Part shown: piece after piece, positions 14,340 to 21,359 of the stretch
How the letters are laid out: every line of letters starts with the position of its first letter
Numbering within the stretch: the first letter of the stretch is position 1
Source of the DNA: JAAZNO01 sp012798275
GTDB lineage: Bacteria > Chloroflexota > Anaerolineae > B4-G1 > SLSP01
Assembly (NCBI GenBank): GCA_035347995.1
Contig: DAOPQD010000050.1
Location: 1-23,728 of the forward strand
Direction: 5' to 3'
DNA: 23,728 bases
Notes under the pieces: generated by a model
Database searches by the model: none
Told to the model about the DNA's origin: nothing
The model's input: the letters and a program-made list of their open reading frames with translations, nothing else
Made by a program: the position numbers and the translations under genes

Positions 14340-15205
14340 GTGCGATCGCTCGCGTGGCCCTGCTCGTTATCGGCAACGAATTGCTCAACGGCGAGGTGCA
14401 GGACTGCAATCTCCACACGCTAGCGCGCCGTCTTACCCAGCAAGGCTTTCAGGTAGAACAAGCGGCGATGGTGCGGGATGATCCCCCGGCCATCGCCGCT
14501 TCGCTCATGGCTTTGCTGGCGCCCCGGCCTGACGTGCTCCTCGTCAGCGGCGGGTTGGGGCCCACGGCAGACGATTGCACGCTCTCCGCCGTCGCCGCCG
14601 CGCTGGGACGTCCCCTCCTCGAGACGCCGGCGGCGCGCCAGGCCGTGGAATCCGCCTACGACCGGCTGCTCGCGGCAGGCTACGTGCCGCAACGCGGGCC
14701 GGAAGAGGCCCGTCGCAAGATGTCGCGGCTGCCCGAGGGTGCGCTGCCCCTGTTCAATCCCGTCGGGGTAGCGCCCGGCGTGTGGCTGGAGCAGGGCGAG
14801 ACGATCCTGATCTGCCTCCCTGGCGTTCCAGCGGAGCTGGCGGCGCTCCTCGAAGGGACGGTCATCCCCCAGCTGAGCGCCCGCTTTGGCCGGCAGGCCT
14901 GGGCCGAAGGCGCCCTCGTCGTGCAGTGCGAGGACGAGGCCAACCTGGCAGGCGTCTTGCGCGAGGTGGGCGCGCGCTATCCAGAGGTCTACGTCAAATC
15001 GCTGGCCCAACCCTTTCCGGCGCCGGGCGCGTCGTCCGTCGAAAATGCCGCTCTACGCATCCTCGCCGCCGCCCACGCGCCGGAGGTCACTGCGGCGCAA
15101 GCGCAGGTGGAGAAGGCGTTGCGCACCCTCGAAAGCGTCTGCGCAGGCGTCGGGATCCCGGTCTTGCGCCGGGAAGGCATCACGGTTCAACCTGGCGCCA
15201 GATAG
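14336..15205 (+). CDS. CinA-family protein, N-terminal (MoCF-like) part only
   Basis: This 289-residue protein has the molybdopterin-binding-like domain of CinA: GNELLNGEVQDCN (13-25) and GGLGPTADDCT (72-82), with FNPVGVAPG and the LPGVPAEL stretch typical of the family. CinA proteins are linked to competence, DNA damage and, in some bacteria, ADP-ribose pyrophosphatase and nicotinamide-nucleotide deamidase activity. The C-terminal deamidase domain (about 150 residues) is missing here, so only the pyrophosphatase-type function could remain. The start is GTG 14336 overlapping the upstream stop. A dispersed hairpin follows 25 nt downstream. A MoaB/MogA-type enzyme is less likely given length and motifs. 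Confidence 0.85.
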   Translation: MSAIARVALLVIGNELLNGEVQDCNLHTLARRLTQQGFQVEQAAMVRDDPPAIAASLMALLAPRPDVLLVSGGLGPTADDCTLSAVAAALGRPLLETPAARQAVESAYDRLLAAGYVPQRGPEEARRKMSRLPEGALPLFNPVGVAPGVWLEQGETILICLPGVPAELAALLEGTVIPQLSARFGRQAWAEGALVVQCEDEANLAGVLREVGARYPEVYVKSLAQPFPAPGASSVENAALRILAAAHAPEVTAAQAQVEKALRTLESVCAGVGIPVLRREGITVQPGAR

Positions 15206-15230
15206 CCAGGCGGCAAGGGGAGAAAAATAA

Positions 15231-15269
15231 GGTTTTTTGCAGGCGGGCGGCACCCGCCTGCAAAAAACC
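15231..15269. repeat. Dispersed hairpin repeat, copy 2
   Basis: A perfect inverted repeat has 17-bp arms: GGTTTTTTGCAGGCGGG (15231-15247) and its complement (15253-15269), with loop CGGCA. The flanks GAGAAAAATAA and CACAAAAAAAGTT match copy 1 at 12088-12126. Differences from copy 1 in the left arm (GGGG to GGTT) are matched by complementary changes in the right arm. It lies between the CinA-like gene and the next gene and could act as a transcript hairpin, but there is no U tract on the plus strand. Confidence 0.85.
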
Positions 15270-15307
15270 ACAAAAAAAGTTCCTCATCAACTTACGGAGG
15301 TCATCCC

Positions 15308-15793
15308 ATGGAACTGAACGTGGTACGCATTGAAAAACCTGAAACCATCAATTTCATTTTGGGACAATCCCATTTCATCAAAACGGTGGAAGACCTGCAC
15401 GAGGCGCTGGTCAACGCCGTGCCGGGCATCAAATTCGGGCTGGCGTTCTGCGAGGCGTCAGGCAAGGCGTTGGTGCGCTGGTCAGGCACCGACGACGAGA
15501 TGATCGCTCTGGCGCAGAAAAACGCCCTGGCCCTCCGTGCGGGCCACAGCTTCCTCATCTTTCTCGGCGCCGGCTACTATCCCCTCAACGTGCTGAACGC
15601 CGTCAAGCAAGTCCCCGAAGTCGCCCGCATCTTCTGCGCGACGGCCAATGCTGTGGAGGTCATCCTCGCGGAGACCGAACAGGGGCGCGGCATCCTCGGC
15701 GTGATTGACGGCGCGACGAACGCGCAGGTCGAGGGAGCGGAAGACATCGCCTGGCGCAAGAACTTCCTGCGGATGATCGGCTACAAGCTGTGA
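15308..15793 (+). CDS. Adenosine-specific kinase family protein (DUF355)
   Basis: This 161-residue cytoplasmic protein matches the small DUF355/adenosine-specific kinase family known mainly from archaea and thermophilic bacteria. Recognisable family stretches are NFILGQSHFIKTVEDLHEAL, PGIKFGLAFCEASG, RWSGTD, AGHSFLIFLG-GYYPLNVLNAVK, RIFCATANAVEVI and GRGILGVIDG. Length is typical and no domain is missing. The biochemical role is poorly defined; binding of adenosine or its nucleotides was proposed from structural work on an archaeal member. GGAGG 8 nt before ATG supports the start. A dispersed hairpin sits about 40 nt upstream. Confidence 0.85.
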   Translation: MELNVVRIEKPETINFILGQSHFIKTVEDLHEALVNAVPGIKFGLAFCEASGKALVRWSGTDDEMIALAQKNALALRAGHSFLIFLGAGYYPLNVLNAVKQVPEVARIFCATANAVEVILAETEQGRGILGVIDGATNAQVEGAEDIAWRKNFLRMIGYKL

Positions 15794-15820
15794 AACGCTC
15801 TCGCCGCCCGATGTGACCCC

Positions 15821-16768
15821 ATGTCCTGGCTGGCGCACATTCGCCGCGATCCCGTCCCCTGGCTGCTGGATCCCGAAAATCCCTCCGCCCGGCTGTTGAC
15901 CCTGCGCCACATCTTCCGCCGTCCAGAGGCGAGCCTGGAGGCGGACTATGACGCAGTGCTCGCGTGGAAGCCGGTGCAGACGCTGCTGCGCTACGCCGAT
16001 CCCATCAGTTTTTGGGGCCGCGCCGACGCTCCCTTCTTCGGCGCGGCGGCGGGCACGTTTGGCATCCTGTATACGCTGGCGCAGATGAGCGCGCCGCCCG
16101 CCGGCATCATCCGCGACGCCTGCGACCACCTGCTCGCGCGAGGTCGGCTCGCCGATGGGCGCTTTGCCCCCGACGCGGCCGAACCGGGGGTCTGGCTCTG
16201 CTACACCGGCATGACGGTACAGCTGCTCACCCACTTTGGCCTGGGCGACGATCCCCGTCTGGAGTCCTCCCGCCAGATGCTGGTGCAGGCCACCCTGAAG
16301 CAGCCGGAGCTGCTCCGCTGCCCCATCGCGGGAGGGGAATGCGCGGCGGGAATGGTGAAAGCCCTGGCCGGCCTGGAAAGTCGGCCTGAGGCCATGCGCA
16401 CCGCCGACGAAACGCGGGCCATCCAGCGCCTGGCGGAGAAATTGCTGCGCTGGCCTTTCGATTGGGAGCGCCGGGACGCGGATTGGTTGCGGTTGCGCTT
16501 CAACCGCTACTACGAGACCGATCTGCTCGAACTGACCCACGTCCTGGCCCTTGCCGTCGCCGGAGAGCCCCTGCGCCTTCGCGAATTCGCGGCGCGACTG
16601 GAAACGCTGCAGGATGAAGAAGGGCGCTGGCACAAGACGCGCCTCGCGGCCAACGACATGCAGCTCGAACGCATCTTTCAACCCAGCCGCTGGCTCACCT
16701 TTGAGGCGGTGCACACGCTCATGCTGATCTATGGAGGCAACACCTATGCGGCCAGAGGAGCAGCTTAA
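15821..16768 (+). CDS. Alpha/alpha-toroid (prenyltransferase/squalene-cyclase-like) protein, function unknown
   Basis: This 315-residue protein looks soluble (no signal peptide or membrane segment) and is almost entirely helical. Spaced segments resemble the alpha-alpha barrel of terpenoid cyclases and prenyltransferase subunits, for example DPVPWLLDPENPSARLLTLRH, FWGRADAPFFGAAAGTFGIL, PGVWLCYTGMTVQLLTHFG and ETLQDEEGRWHKTRL. No DxDD or other cyclase catalytic motif is visible, so cyclase activity is not claimed; binding of a hydrophobic or carbohydrate ligand is possible. Such orphans often carry this annotation in environmental Chloroflexota. The start at 15821 has no clear ribosome binding site. 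The 3' end overlaps the Nudix gene by 23 nt, suggesting one transcript. Confidence 0.65.
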   Translation: MSWLAHIRRDPVPWLLDPENPSARLLTLRHIFRRPEASLEADYDAVLAWKPVQTLLRYADPISFWGRADAPFFGAAAGTFGILYTLAQMSAPPAGIIRDACDHLLARGRLADGRFAPDAAEPGVWLCYTGMTVQLLTHFGLGDDPRLESSRQMLVQATLKQPELLRCPIAGGECAAGMVKALAGLESRPEAMRTADETRAIQRLAEKLLRWPFDWERRDADWLRLRFNRYYETDLLELTHVLALAVAGEPLRLREFAARLETLQDEEGRWHKTRLAANDMQLERIFQPSRWLTFEAVHTLMLIYGGNTYAARGAA

Positions 16769-17234
16769 CGATCCCACGCGCTACACCGTCGTGCCCCGCA
16801 CGCTGATCTTTTTGACGCAGGGCGAGCGGGTGCTGTTGCTGCGCGGCGCACCGGATAAAAAGCTCTGGGCGAACCGCTACAACGGGTTGGGGGGACACAT
16901 CGAGCCGGGAGAGGATCCGCGGCGCGCTGCGCTCCGCGAGCTCCAGGAAGAGGCCGGCCTCACGTCCGTCGAGCTGCGACTCAAAGGCCTGGTCACCATC
17001 ACGCGCCCGCAACCGCCCGGCGTCCTGCTCTTCGTCTTCACCGGGACGGCGCCGGAAAGCCCCCTGCCGCTCTCGCCTGAGGGACAGGCAGAATGGGTGG
17101 AATTGGCCGCGTTGCAGACATTGCCCGTCGTGGAGGATCTGCCCGCCCTGCTGGAACACATTCTACCGGCGGAGGAGCTCGTCTTCGCCCGCTATCAGGT
17201 GACCGAAGCCGGCCTGGAAATGTCCTTCGATTAA
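16746..17234 (+). CDS. Nudix hydrolase (MutT/8-oxo-dGTP-type)
   Basis: This 162-residue enzyme should hydrolyse a nucleoside diphosphate linked to another group. The Nudix box is complete from Gly50 to Leu72: G-x5-E56-x7-R64-E65-L-x-E68-E69-x-G71-L72. TVVPRTLIFLTQGERVLLLRG before it forms the usual beta strands. The NRYNGLGGHIEPGE context is typical of MutT/NUDT1-like 8-oxo-dGTP diphosphatases, though substrate cannot be proven. ATG 16746 has GGAGG 8 nt upstream; an earlier ATG at 16731 overlaps that site itself. It begins inside the upstream gene. Its TAA (17232-17234) overlaps the TAA of the opposing gene within TTAA. Confidence 0.9.
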   Translation: MRPEEQLNDPTRYTVVPRTLIFLTQGERVLLLRGAPDKKLWANRYNGLGGHIEPGEDPRRAALRELQEEAGLTSVELRLKGLVTITRPQPPGVLLFVFTGTAPESPLPLSPEGQAEWVELAALQTLPVVEDLPALLEHILPAEELVFARYQVTEAGLEMSFD

Positions 17235-19789
17235 GCGGGCGGCGGACGGCGCGCGGAGAGGGCGCGGGCCTCTTCTTGAGCCGCTGCCCGTAAGGTCACC
17301 GGGAAAAGCCCGTGCAACGGGGAAAGGCGCGCTCCCAGGCGCACGGCTCCCCACAGCAAGAGCGCCAGGGGCAACCCCACGTCGCTCAGCTGCGCCGCCT
17401 GATGCAGCTCCTCTAAGCCGCCGTCATCCCAGCCCCCCAGCAACCCCGTCAGAAAGCCGTAGAAGGGCGAGAGCAACAGCAGCACCAGGAACCAGAGCAG
17501 ACGTTCCGGGCCCGTCCCGGTGGGCAACACTCCCAGCAAAGCGCGCACTCCGTTGTAGGCCAGCAACGCCGCGCCGAAGGGCGCCACACCTGTCTGCCAA
17601 AAATTGACTTTGACCCGCCAGCGCCGTATGAAATGCCATCCCAGAGCCGTGCGGGCCAGCAACGGCAGCAGGAAAGCGGGCCACATTCCCGCCGTTCCCC
17701 ACCGGGGGACGAACAAGAACAGCAACAGCAGCCGCAATCCCTGCTCAACGATCAACACCACGGAACGCTGCCCCGGGTGTCCTTCCGCCTCCAACAGCCG
17801 TTCTGCCGTCCATGCCGGCCCCTGCAGCGCGGCCCAGACCACCACAGGAGCCAGCAAGGACGCCAGCTCCACATAAGCCTCCCCTAACCAGCCCCCCGCC
17901 AGCCGTTCGAGCACCAACGCCAGCGCCGCGAGCACCAACAGCCCGGCCCACACTCCATAGCGCACTCCCTGACCCAGCATGTACCGGGCCAGCGTGCGCG
18001 CGTCTTGCGTCACGGCTTCGACCAAAGCGGGCATGAGGCTGTCATACAGGCCGGATTGCAGCGCCTCGAAGGCCAGTGGAAAGAGCATCACCACGGCCCA
18101 CATCTGCCAGCTGCCGAGCTCGGGCACATAGCGGATGAGCCACATCCCCTGCACCAGCGTCGCCGCGGCGACTGCCAGCGTACCGCCGGTCCACAGCAGC
18201 CCATAACGCAAAGCGCGGCGGAGCACGCCCCAGTCAAAAGCCGGGATGAACAAGGCATAGAGATCGTACCCCAGCTGCTTGTAAAAAAGGGCGCCCACGC
18301 CAAAAGCCAGCCATTCGGCAAAGTACACCCCCGCCCCCAGTCCCAGAACACTGCGGATCGTGGCGTCGAGGTCAAGCAAATTCGGGAGCACCTCCCGGAA
18401 CAGGAGCACCAGGAGCGTCTGGAGTCCCATCCCCCCAATAGCCGTCAGAATGACGAGCCGCTGCTCATAGTCGAAGCGCTGCTCGGCGCGGAAGAACAAG
18501 CGGAAGACCATCAGGCAGCCCGGGAACTGGATGAAGGTGCGCGCGATGAGATAGAAAGTCAAATGCGCCAGCGCCGTCCGCGGCAGGATAAAGAGCGCCC
18601 CGCCCATCACCAGTACCATCTGCACGGCGCCGCTCAGTATCTGCCACCAGATGTACAATTGCAAATACCGAAGTCCCGCCTTAGGATTCTGCGAGCGCCA
18701 GGCGACGAAATACCTTACCGCAGCGACGCCCACCCCCGCGTCAAAGACAATCCAGAGCAGGGTCAGCCACTGTCCCGCCTGCTCCCAGAAGCCCCAGGCC
18801 TGTTGGGAGGGCAACAGCAACGTCGGCAGAAGCTGCAGCTGGAAGATCAGCCAGGGCAACAGCAGCAGGGGGCCAACACCGAGCAAAAATAACAGGGCAG
18901 CAAGCGGGCGCTGAAATCCCACCGCCGTCCAGGGCGAGGGGGAAGTTGCCGCGTCAAACCGCACGGTGGCCCACCGTTCAGGCCGCAGGAAAAGGCTCCG
19001 TCGGGCGATAAACAGAGCGATGAAGCAGATCAGGAGATCCAGGAGCGCCAGGCTGCCCAAGAACCAGCGGGCCTGACCGCGAGGAACCGGGGCGTGCGGG
19101 TAAGCCTGAAAAGAGAGGAGACGGGGAGCGTTCGCGGCCTCCGCCAACAGCCGATAGATGAAGTAGTCGAAATAGGGCCATTCGGCCCAGCCGGCGTTGC
19201 TGGCATCGTCGAGCCACGCCCCCACGACGAAGGCCTGCACCTGTTCCCGTCCCCGCGCCCGCTGCACGAGAGGTTCGCCCGCCGCTGTGACGACGACCGG
19301 CTGCAGCAGGTTGGGATTGGAAATCACCGTGCGCGCGCGGACTTCCGGGGCCGAGTTCCAGGCGACGGCGGTCTGAAGGGGGTCGGCCTCTGAACTGTTT
19401 TGCACCGGCTGCGGATTGGTCTTCCCGGCCGCGATGTTGAACGCGCCGACGCCGAGAAGCGCCCGAATATCGGCCACCGTGCTGGGAAAATGGGGCCCCA
19501 GAAAAACCACGAGGCCGACCTCCTCCCGCAGCACCAACCGCCCGATCCCCTGCAGCTGCGCGGATTCCAGTAGCGGATCGTTGAGGACGTAGACCTGCGC
19601 CAGTTCGGGGTTATCCACCAGGCGGATGTGGGGCGCGGCGCGTTGGATCGTCGCATAGAGGAGATCCTGCGGCCCGACGTAGTAAACGCTCACCGCGTCG
19701 CCCGTCGTCTGCGCCGATGCCTGTGGCGCGGGCGCGACGATCGCACCCACCAGCAGCGCCAGCAACAGCAGGCGCCCCCACCTGTTCAT
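17231..19789 (-). CDS. Membrane protein: secreted N-terminal domain fused to MOP flippase-like region
   Basis: This 852-residue protein has a signal peptide (MNRWGRLLLLALLVGAIVAP, cleavage near ASAQ at 27), an extracytoplasmic domain (about 28-240) with alternating hydrophobic strands (VSVYYVG, RLVLREEVGLVVFLGPHF), then about 14 membrane helices from 242 to about 810. The second half of the membrane part (MPALVEAVTQDARTLARYM, GQGVRYGVWAGLLVLA, SVVLIVEQGLRLLLLFLFVP) resembles polysaccharide/lipid flippases of the MOP (Wzx/MviN/MATE) superfamily. A role in lipid-linked or surface-glycan transport is inferred. The start has GGGGGAAG upstream and lies 33 nt after scpB, so it is likely the third gene of the amaP-scpB operon. 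The secreted domain fused to a flippase is unusual. Confidence 0.75.
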   Translation of the reverse strand: MNRWGRLLLLALLVGAIVAPAPQASAQTTGDAVSVYYVGPQDLLYATIQRAAPHIRLVDNPELAQVYVLNDPLLESAQLQGIGRLVLREEVGLVVFLGPHFPSTVADIRALLGVGAFNIAAGKTNPQPVQNSSEADPLQTAVAWNSAPEVRARTVISNPNLLQPVVVTAAGEPLVQRARGREQVQAFVVGAWLDDASNAGWAEWPYFDYFIYRLLAEAANAPRLLSFQAYPHAPVPRGQARWFLGSLALLDLLICFIALFIARRSLFLRPERWATVRFDAATSPSPWTAVGFQRPLAALLFLLGVGPLLLLPWLIFQLQLLPTLLLPSQQAWGFWEQAGQWLTLLWIVFDAGVGVAAVRYFVAWRSQNPKAGLRYLQLYIWWQILSGAVQMVLVMGGALFILPRTALAHLTFYLIARTFIQFPGCLMVFRLFFRAEQRFDYEQRLVILTAIGGMGLQTLLVLLFREVLPNLLDLDATIRSVLGLGAGVYFAEWLAFGVGALFYKQLGYDLYALFIPAFDWGVLRRALRYGLLWTGGTLAVAAATLVQGMWLIRYVPELGSWQMWAVVMLFPLAFEALQSGLYDSLMPALVEAVTQDARTLARYMLGQGVRYGVWAGLLVLAALALVLERLAGGWLGEAYVELASLLAPVVVWAALQGPAWTAERLLEAEGHPGQRSVVLIVEQGLRLLLLFLFVPRWGTAGMWPAFLLPLLARTALGWHFIRRWRVKVNFWQTGVAPFGAALLAYNGVRALLGVLPTGTGPERLLWFLVLLLLSPFYGFLTGLLGGWDDGGLEELHQAAQLSDVGLPLALLLWGAVRLGARLSPLHGLFPVTLRAAAQEEARALSARRPPPA

Positions 19790-19822
19790 TGACTTCCCCC
19801 TTAGCGCTACCGTCCCACCGTG

Positions 19823-20380
19823 CTACGCCTCGTCAGCGGTAGAGGCGCCCAGGGCGGCGTTCTGGGGCATGGCTTCCAGCGCCGGCAAGGCTTGCAGGCT
19901 GCTCAGGCCAAACTGCTGTAAGAACTCAAACGTTGTCTGGTAGAGGATGGGACGGCCCACCGTATCAGCGCGGCCCGCTTCCTCAATCAGTCCGGCGGCC
20001 AGCAGCGTGCGCAAGACGCTATCGGAGTTGACCCCCCGGACGGCCTCGACCTGCGGGCGCGTGACCGGCTGCGCGTAGGCGACGATCGCCAGCGTCTCCA
20101 GGGCGGCCTGCGACAAACGCAGGTTCACCTCCAGGCCAAGGAAGTGTTCCACCTGCGAGGCCGCTTGAGGCGCCGTGACCAGTTGCAACCGTCGGCCCAG
20201 ATGTTGCAACCGCAAGCCGCCCCCGGCCAGGTACGTCTCGAGGCGGGTCAGGGCCTCGCGGCCCTCTGCTTCGCTCAGGGCCGCCGCGGCGAAGAGGTCT
20301 TCTTCCTTCACCGGGCCCTGCGCGACGAAGAGCAAGGCTTCGATGAGCGCCGCCGGCGTCAGCACCTGTGATTCGCTCAA
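19823..20380 (-). CDS. scpB: Segregation and condensation protein B
   Basis: This 185-residue cytoplasmic protein is the kleisin-associated subunit of the SMC-ScpA-ScpB condensin complex, which compacts and segregates chromosomes. It shows the two-winged-helix architecture with family motifs ALIEALLFVAQGPV, LVTAPQAASQVEHFL, LSQAALETLAIVAYAQPVTRPQVEAVRGVNSD and GRPILYQTT. I place the start at TTG 20380, overlapping the amaP stop (TTGA), with GGGGAG 8 nt upstream. The longer open frame to 20974 reads through amaP in another frame and is not real. An in-frame GTG at 20368 is the alternative start. Neither scpA nor smc is in the window. Confidence 0.93.
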   Translation of the reverse strand: MSESQVLTPAALIEALLFVAQGPVKEEDLFAAAALSEAEGREALTRLETYLAGGGLRLQHLGRRLQLVTAPQAASQVEHFLGLEVNLRLSQAALETLAIVAYAQPVTRPQVEAVRGVNSDSVLRTLLAAGLIEEAGRADTVGRPILYQTTFEFLQQFGLSSLQALPALEAMPQNAALGASTADEA

Positions 20381-21081
20381 ACGACAGGCTCCCCGGTGTC
20401 TCTTGGCCAACTCGGCGTCTCGGGCGCTGGGGTCACGAGCGGCGGCTGCCGCGTCGCCACCGGGGTCGCCGGTGGGATCGCCGGCGGGGTCACGGGCGCG
20501 ACGGGTGCGGCAGGCTGCGGTTGAGGTGCGCGGCGTCCTTCCGGCTGCGGCAAGACCGTGATCCGCACCTCCGGCTCGCCGGCGAGCTGCAGCCCCATTT
20601 CGGTGTTCAACACCTCCTTGACTTCTTCCACCAGGCGGGATGCCATCTGCGGGACGTTGACGCCCGTCCCCACATCCACATTGACCACCGCCTGCACTTT
20701 GCCGCGCCCCGCCCGGATTTTCGGCCTCACGGCGATCACATTGGGGATGGGCGCCAGGCGATATTCCAGCTGCCGCACGACGCTTTCGACGCTGACCGTC
20801 GCCATACCGCCGGCGAGGTTCTCCACGCGGATGAAGCGCTGACGCTGCGGTCGCACCTCGAAGTAGATCAGCGCTATCGCCAGGGCATCGAAGAGGAGCG
20901 CTAGCAGGACGCCAATACCCAACCGGACAGCAACCTGCGCTGCCCACAGCTGCTCTCCCAGCGTGACAGCCCAATGGCCCACGTCAGAAAGGATCACGTG
21001 CGGGATGACGCCCAGCACGCTTACCAAGAGGATCAACGCGATCAACACCAATACCACCACAATGCGGTTAAACGTGTTCAT
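20377..21081 (-). CDS. amaP: Alkaline shock response membrane anchor protein AmaP-like (Asp23-like domain)
   Basis: This 234-residue protein has two membrane helices (about 7-28 and 52-75), an Asp23/DUF322-like alpha/beta domain (about 85-180: ENLAGGMATVSVESVVRQLEY, KVQAVVNVDVGTGVNVPQMA, RLVEEVKEVLNTEMG) and a Pro/Ala-rich tail (181-234) likely unstructured. In Firmicutes AmaP anchors Asp23 at the membrane as part of the cell-envelope stress response. No separate asp23 gene is nearby. The start ATG has GGAGG 6 nt upstream, and the 14 nt covering it are identical to the repeat segment before tyrS. The stop overlaps the scpB TTG start, so these two genes are coupled. Confidence 0.85.
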   Translation of the reverse strand: MNTFNRIVVVLVLIALILLVSVLGVIPHVILSDVGHWAVTLGEQLWAAQVAVRLGIGVLLALLFDALAIALIYFEVRPQRQRFIRVENLAGGMATVSVESVVRQLEYRLAPIPNVIAVRPKIRAGRGKVQAVVNVDVGTGVNVPQMASRLVEEVKEVLNTEMGLQLAGEPEVRITVLPQPEGRRAPQPQPAAPVAPVTPPAIPPATPVATRQPPLVTPAPETPSWPRDTGEPVV

Positions 21082-21123
21082 TCTGGCCTCCTTCGAAAAT
21101 AGAGATCAGTGAGTCAGCAGTCA

Positions 21124-21147
21124 GCGAAAAAGCGAATAAGCGAAAAA
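21124..21147. repeat. Octamer tandem repeat, 3 units
   Basis: Three 8-bp units are visible: GCGAAAAA, GCGAATAA, GCGAAAAA. A four-unit version lies at 21260-21291. Both are preceded by GTCA and followed by ATCACT or TCACT, so the two arrays are copies that differ by one unit. Confidence 0.85.
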
Positions 21148-21259
21148 ATCACTTGCGTGACAAAGGTACCGCGAACTGAAGTTCGCTCTGGGGTCGCTAG
21201 TTTCGTGCTTGCATGATGTGCACCAGCACATGGCGGCTCCTCGGAAAATAGGCGAGTCA

Positions 21260-21291
21260 GCGAAAAAGCGAATAGGCGAAAAAGCGAATCA
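21260..21291. repeat. Octamer tandem repeat, 4 units
   Basis: Four 8-bp units are visible: GCGAAAAA, GCGAATAG, GCGAAAAA and GCGAATCA. This is the longer copy of the array at 21124-21147. Confidence 0.85.
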
Positions 21292-21359
21292 CTCACGTTC
21301 ACACCCTCCCACCTTCCCACGTTATCCCTTGCATGACAAACGCCGCTACCGTCCGCGTC

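Larger units (their letters stand above)
21087..21291 (-). repeat. Dispersed mosaic repeat cluster upstream of amaP
   Basis: This gene-free stretch is a patchwork of repeat modules. On the minus strand 21100-21087 reads ATTTTCGAAGGAGG, identical to 12615-12628 before tyrS and serving as the amaP ribosome binding site. Positions 21095-21114 equal 6369-6388. Positions 21148-21189 match 1-42, with palindrome GCGAACT-GA-AGTTCGC at 21171-21186. Positions 21208-21250 are an inverted copy of 12418-12464, including the ATGTGC-TGGT-GCACAT hairpin. No clear promoter for amaP could be identified within it. Confidence 0.85.

Noticed and set aside
20381..20974. Extended scpB reading frame of 383 codons
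   Set aside because: The extra part reads antisense-like, Arg/Gly/Ala-rich sequence across amaP in another frame; amaP has clear membrane helices and an Asp23-like domain. scpB starts at TTG 20380.
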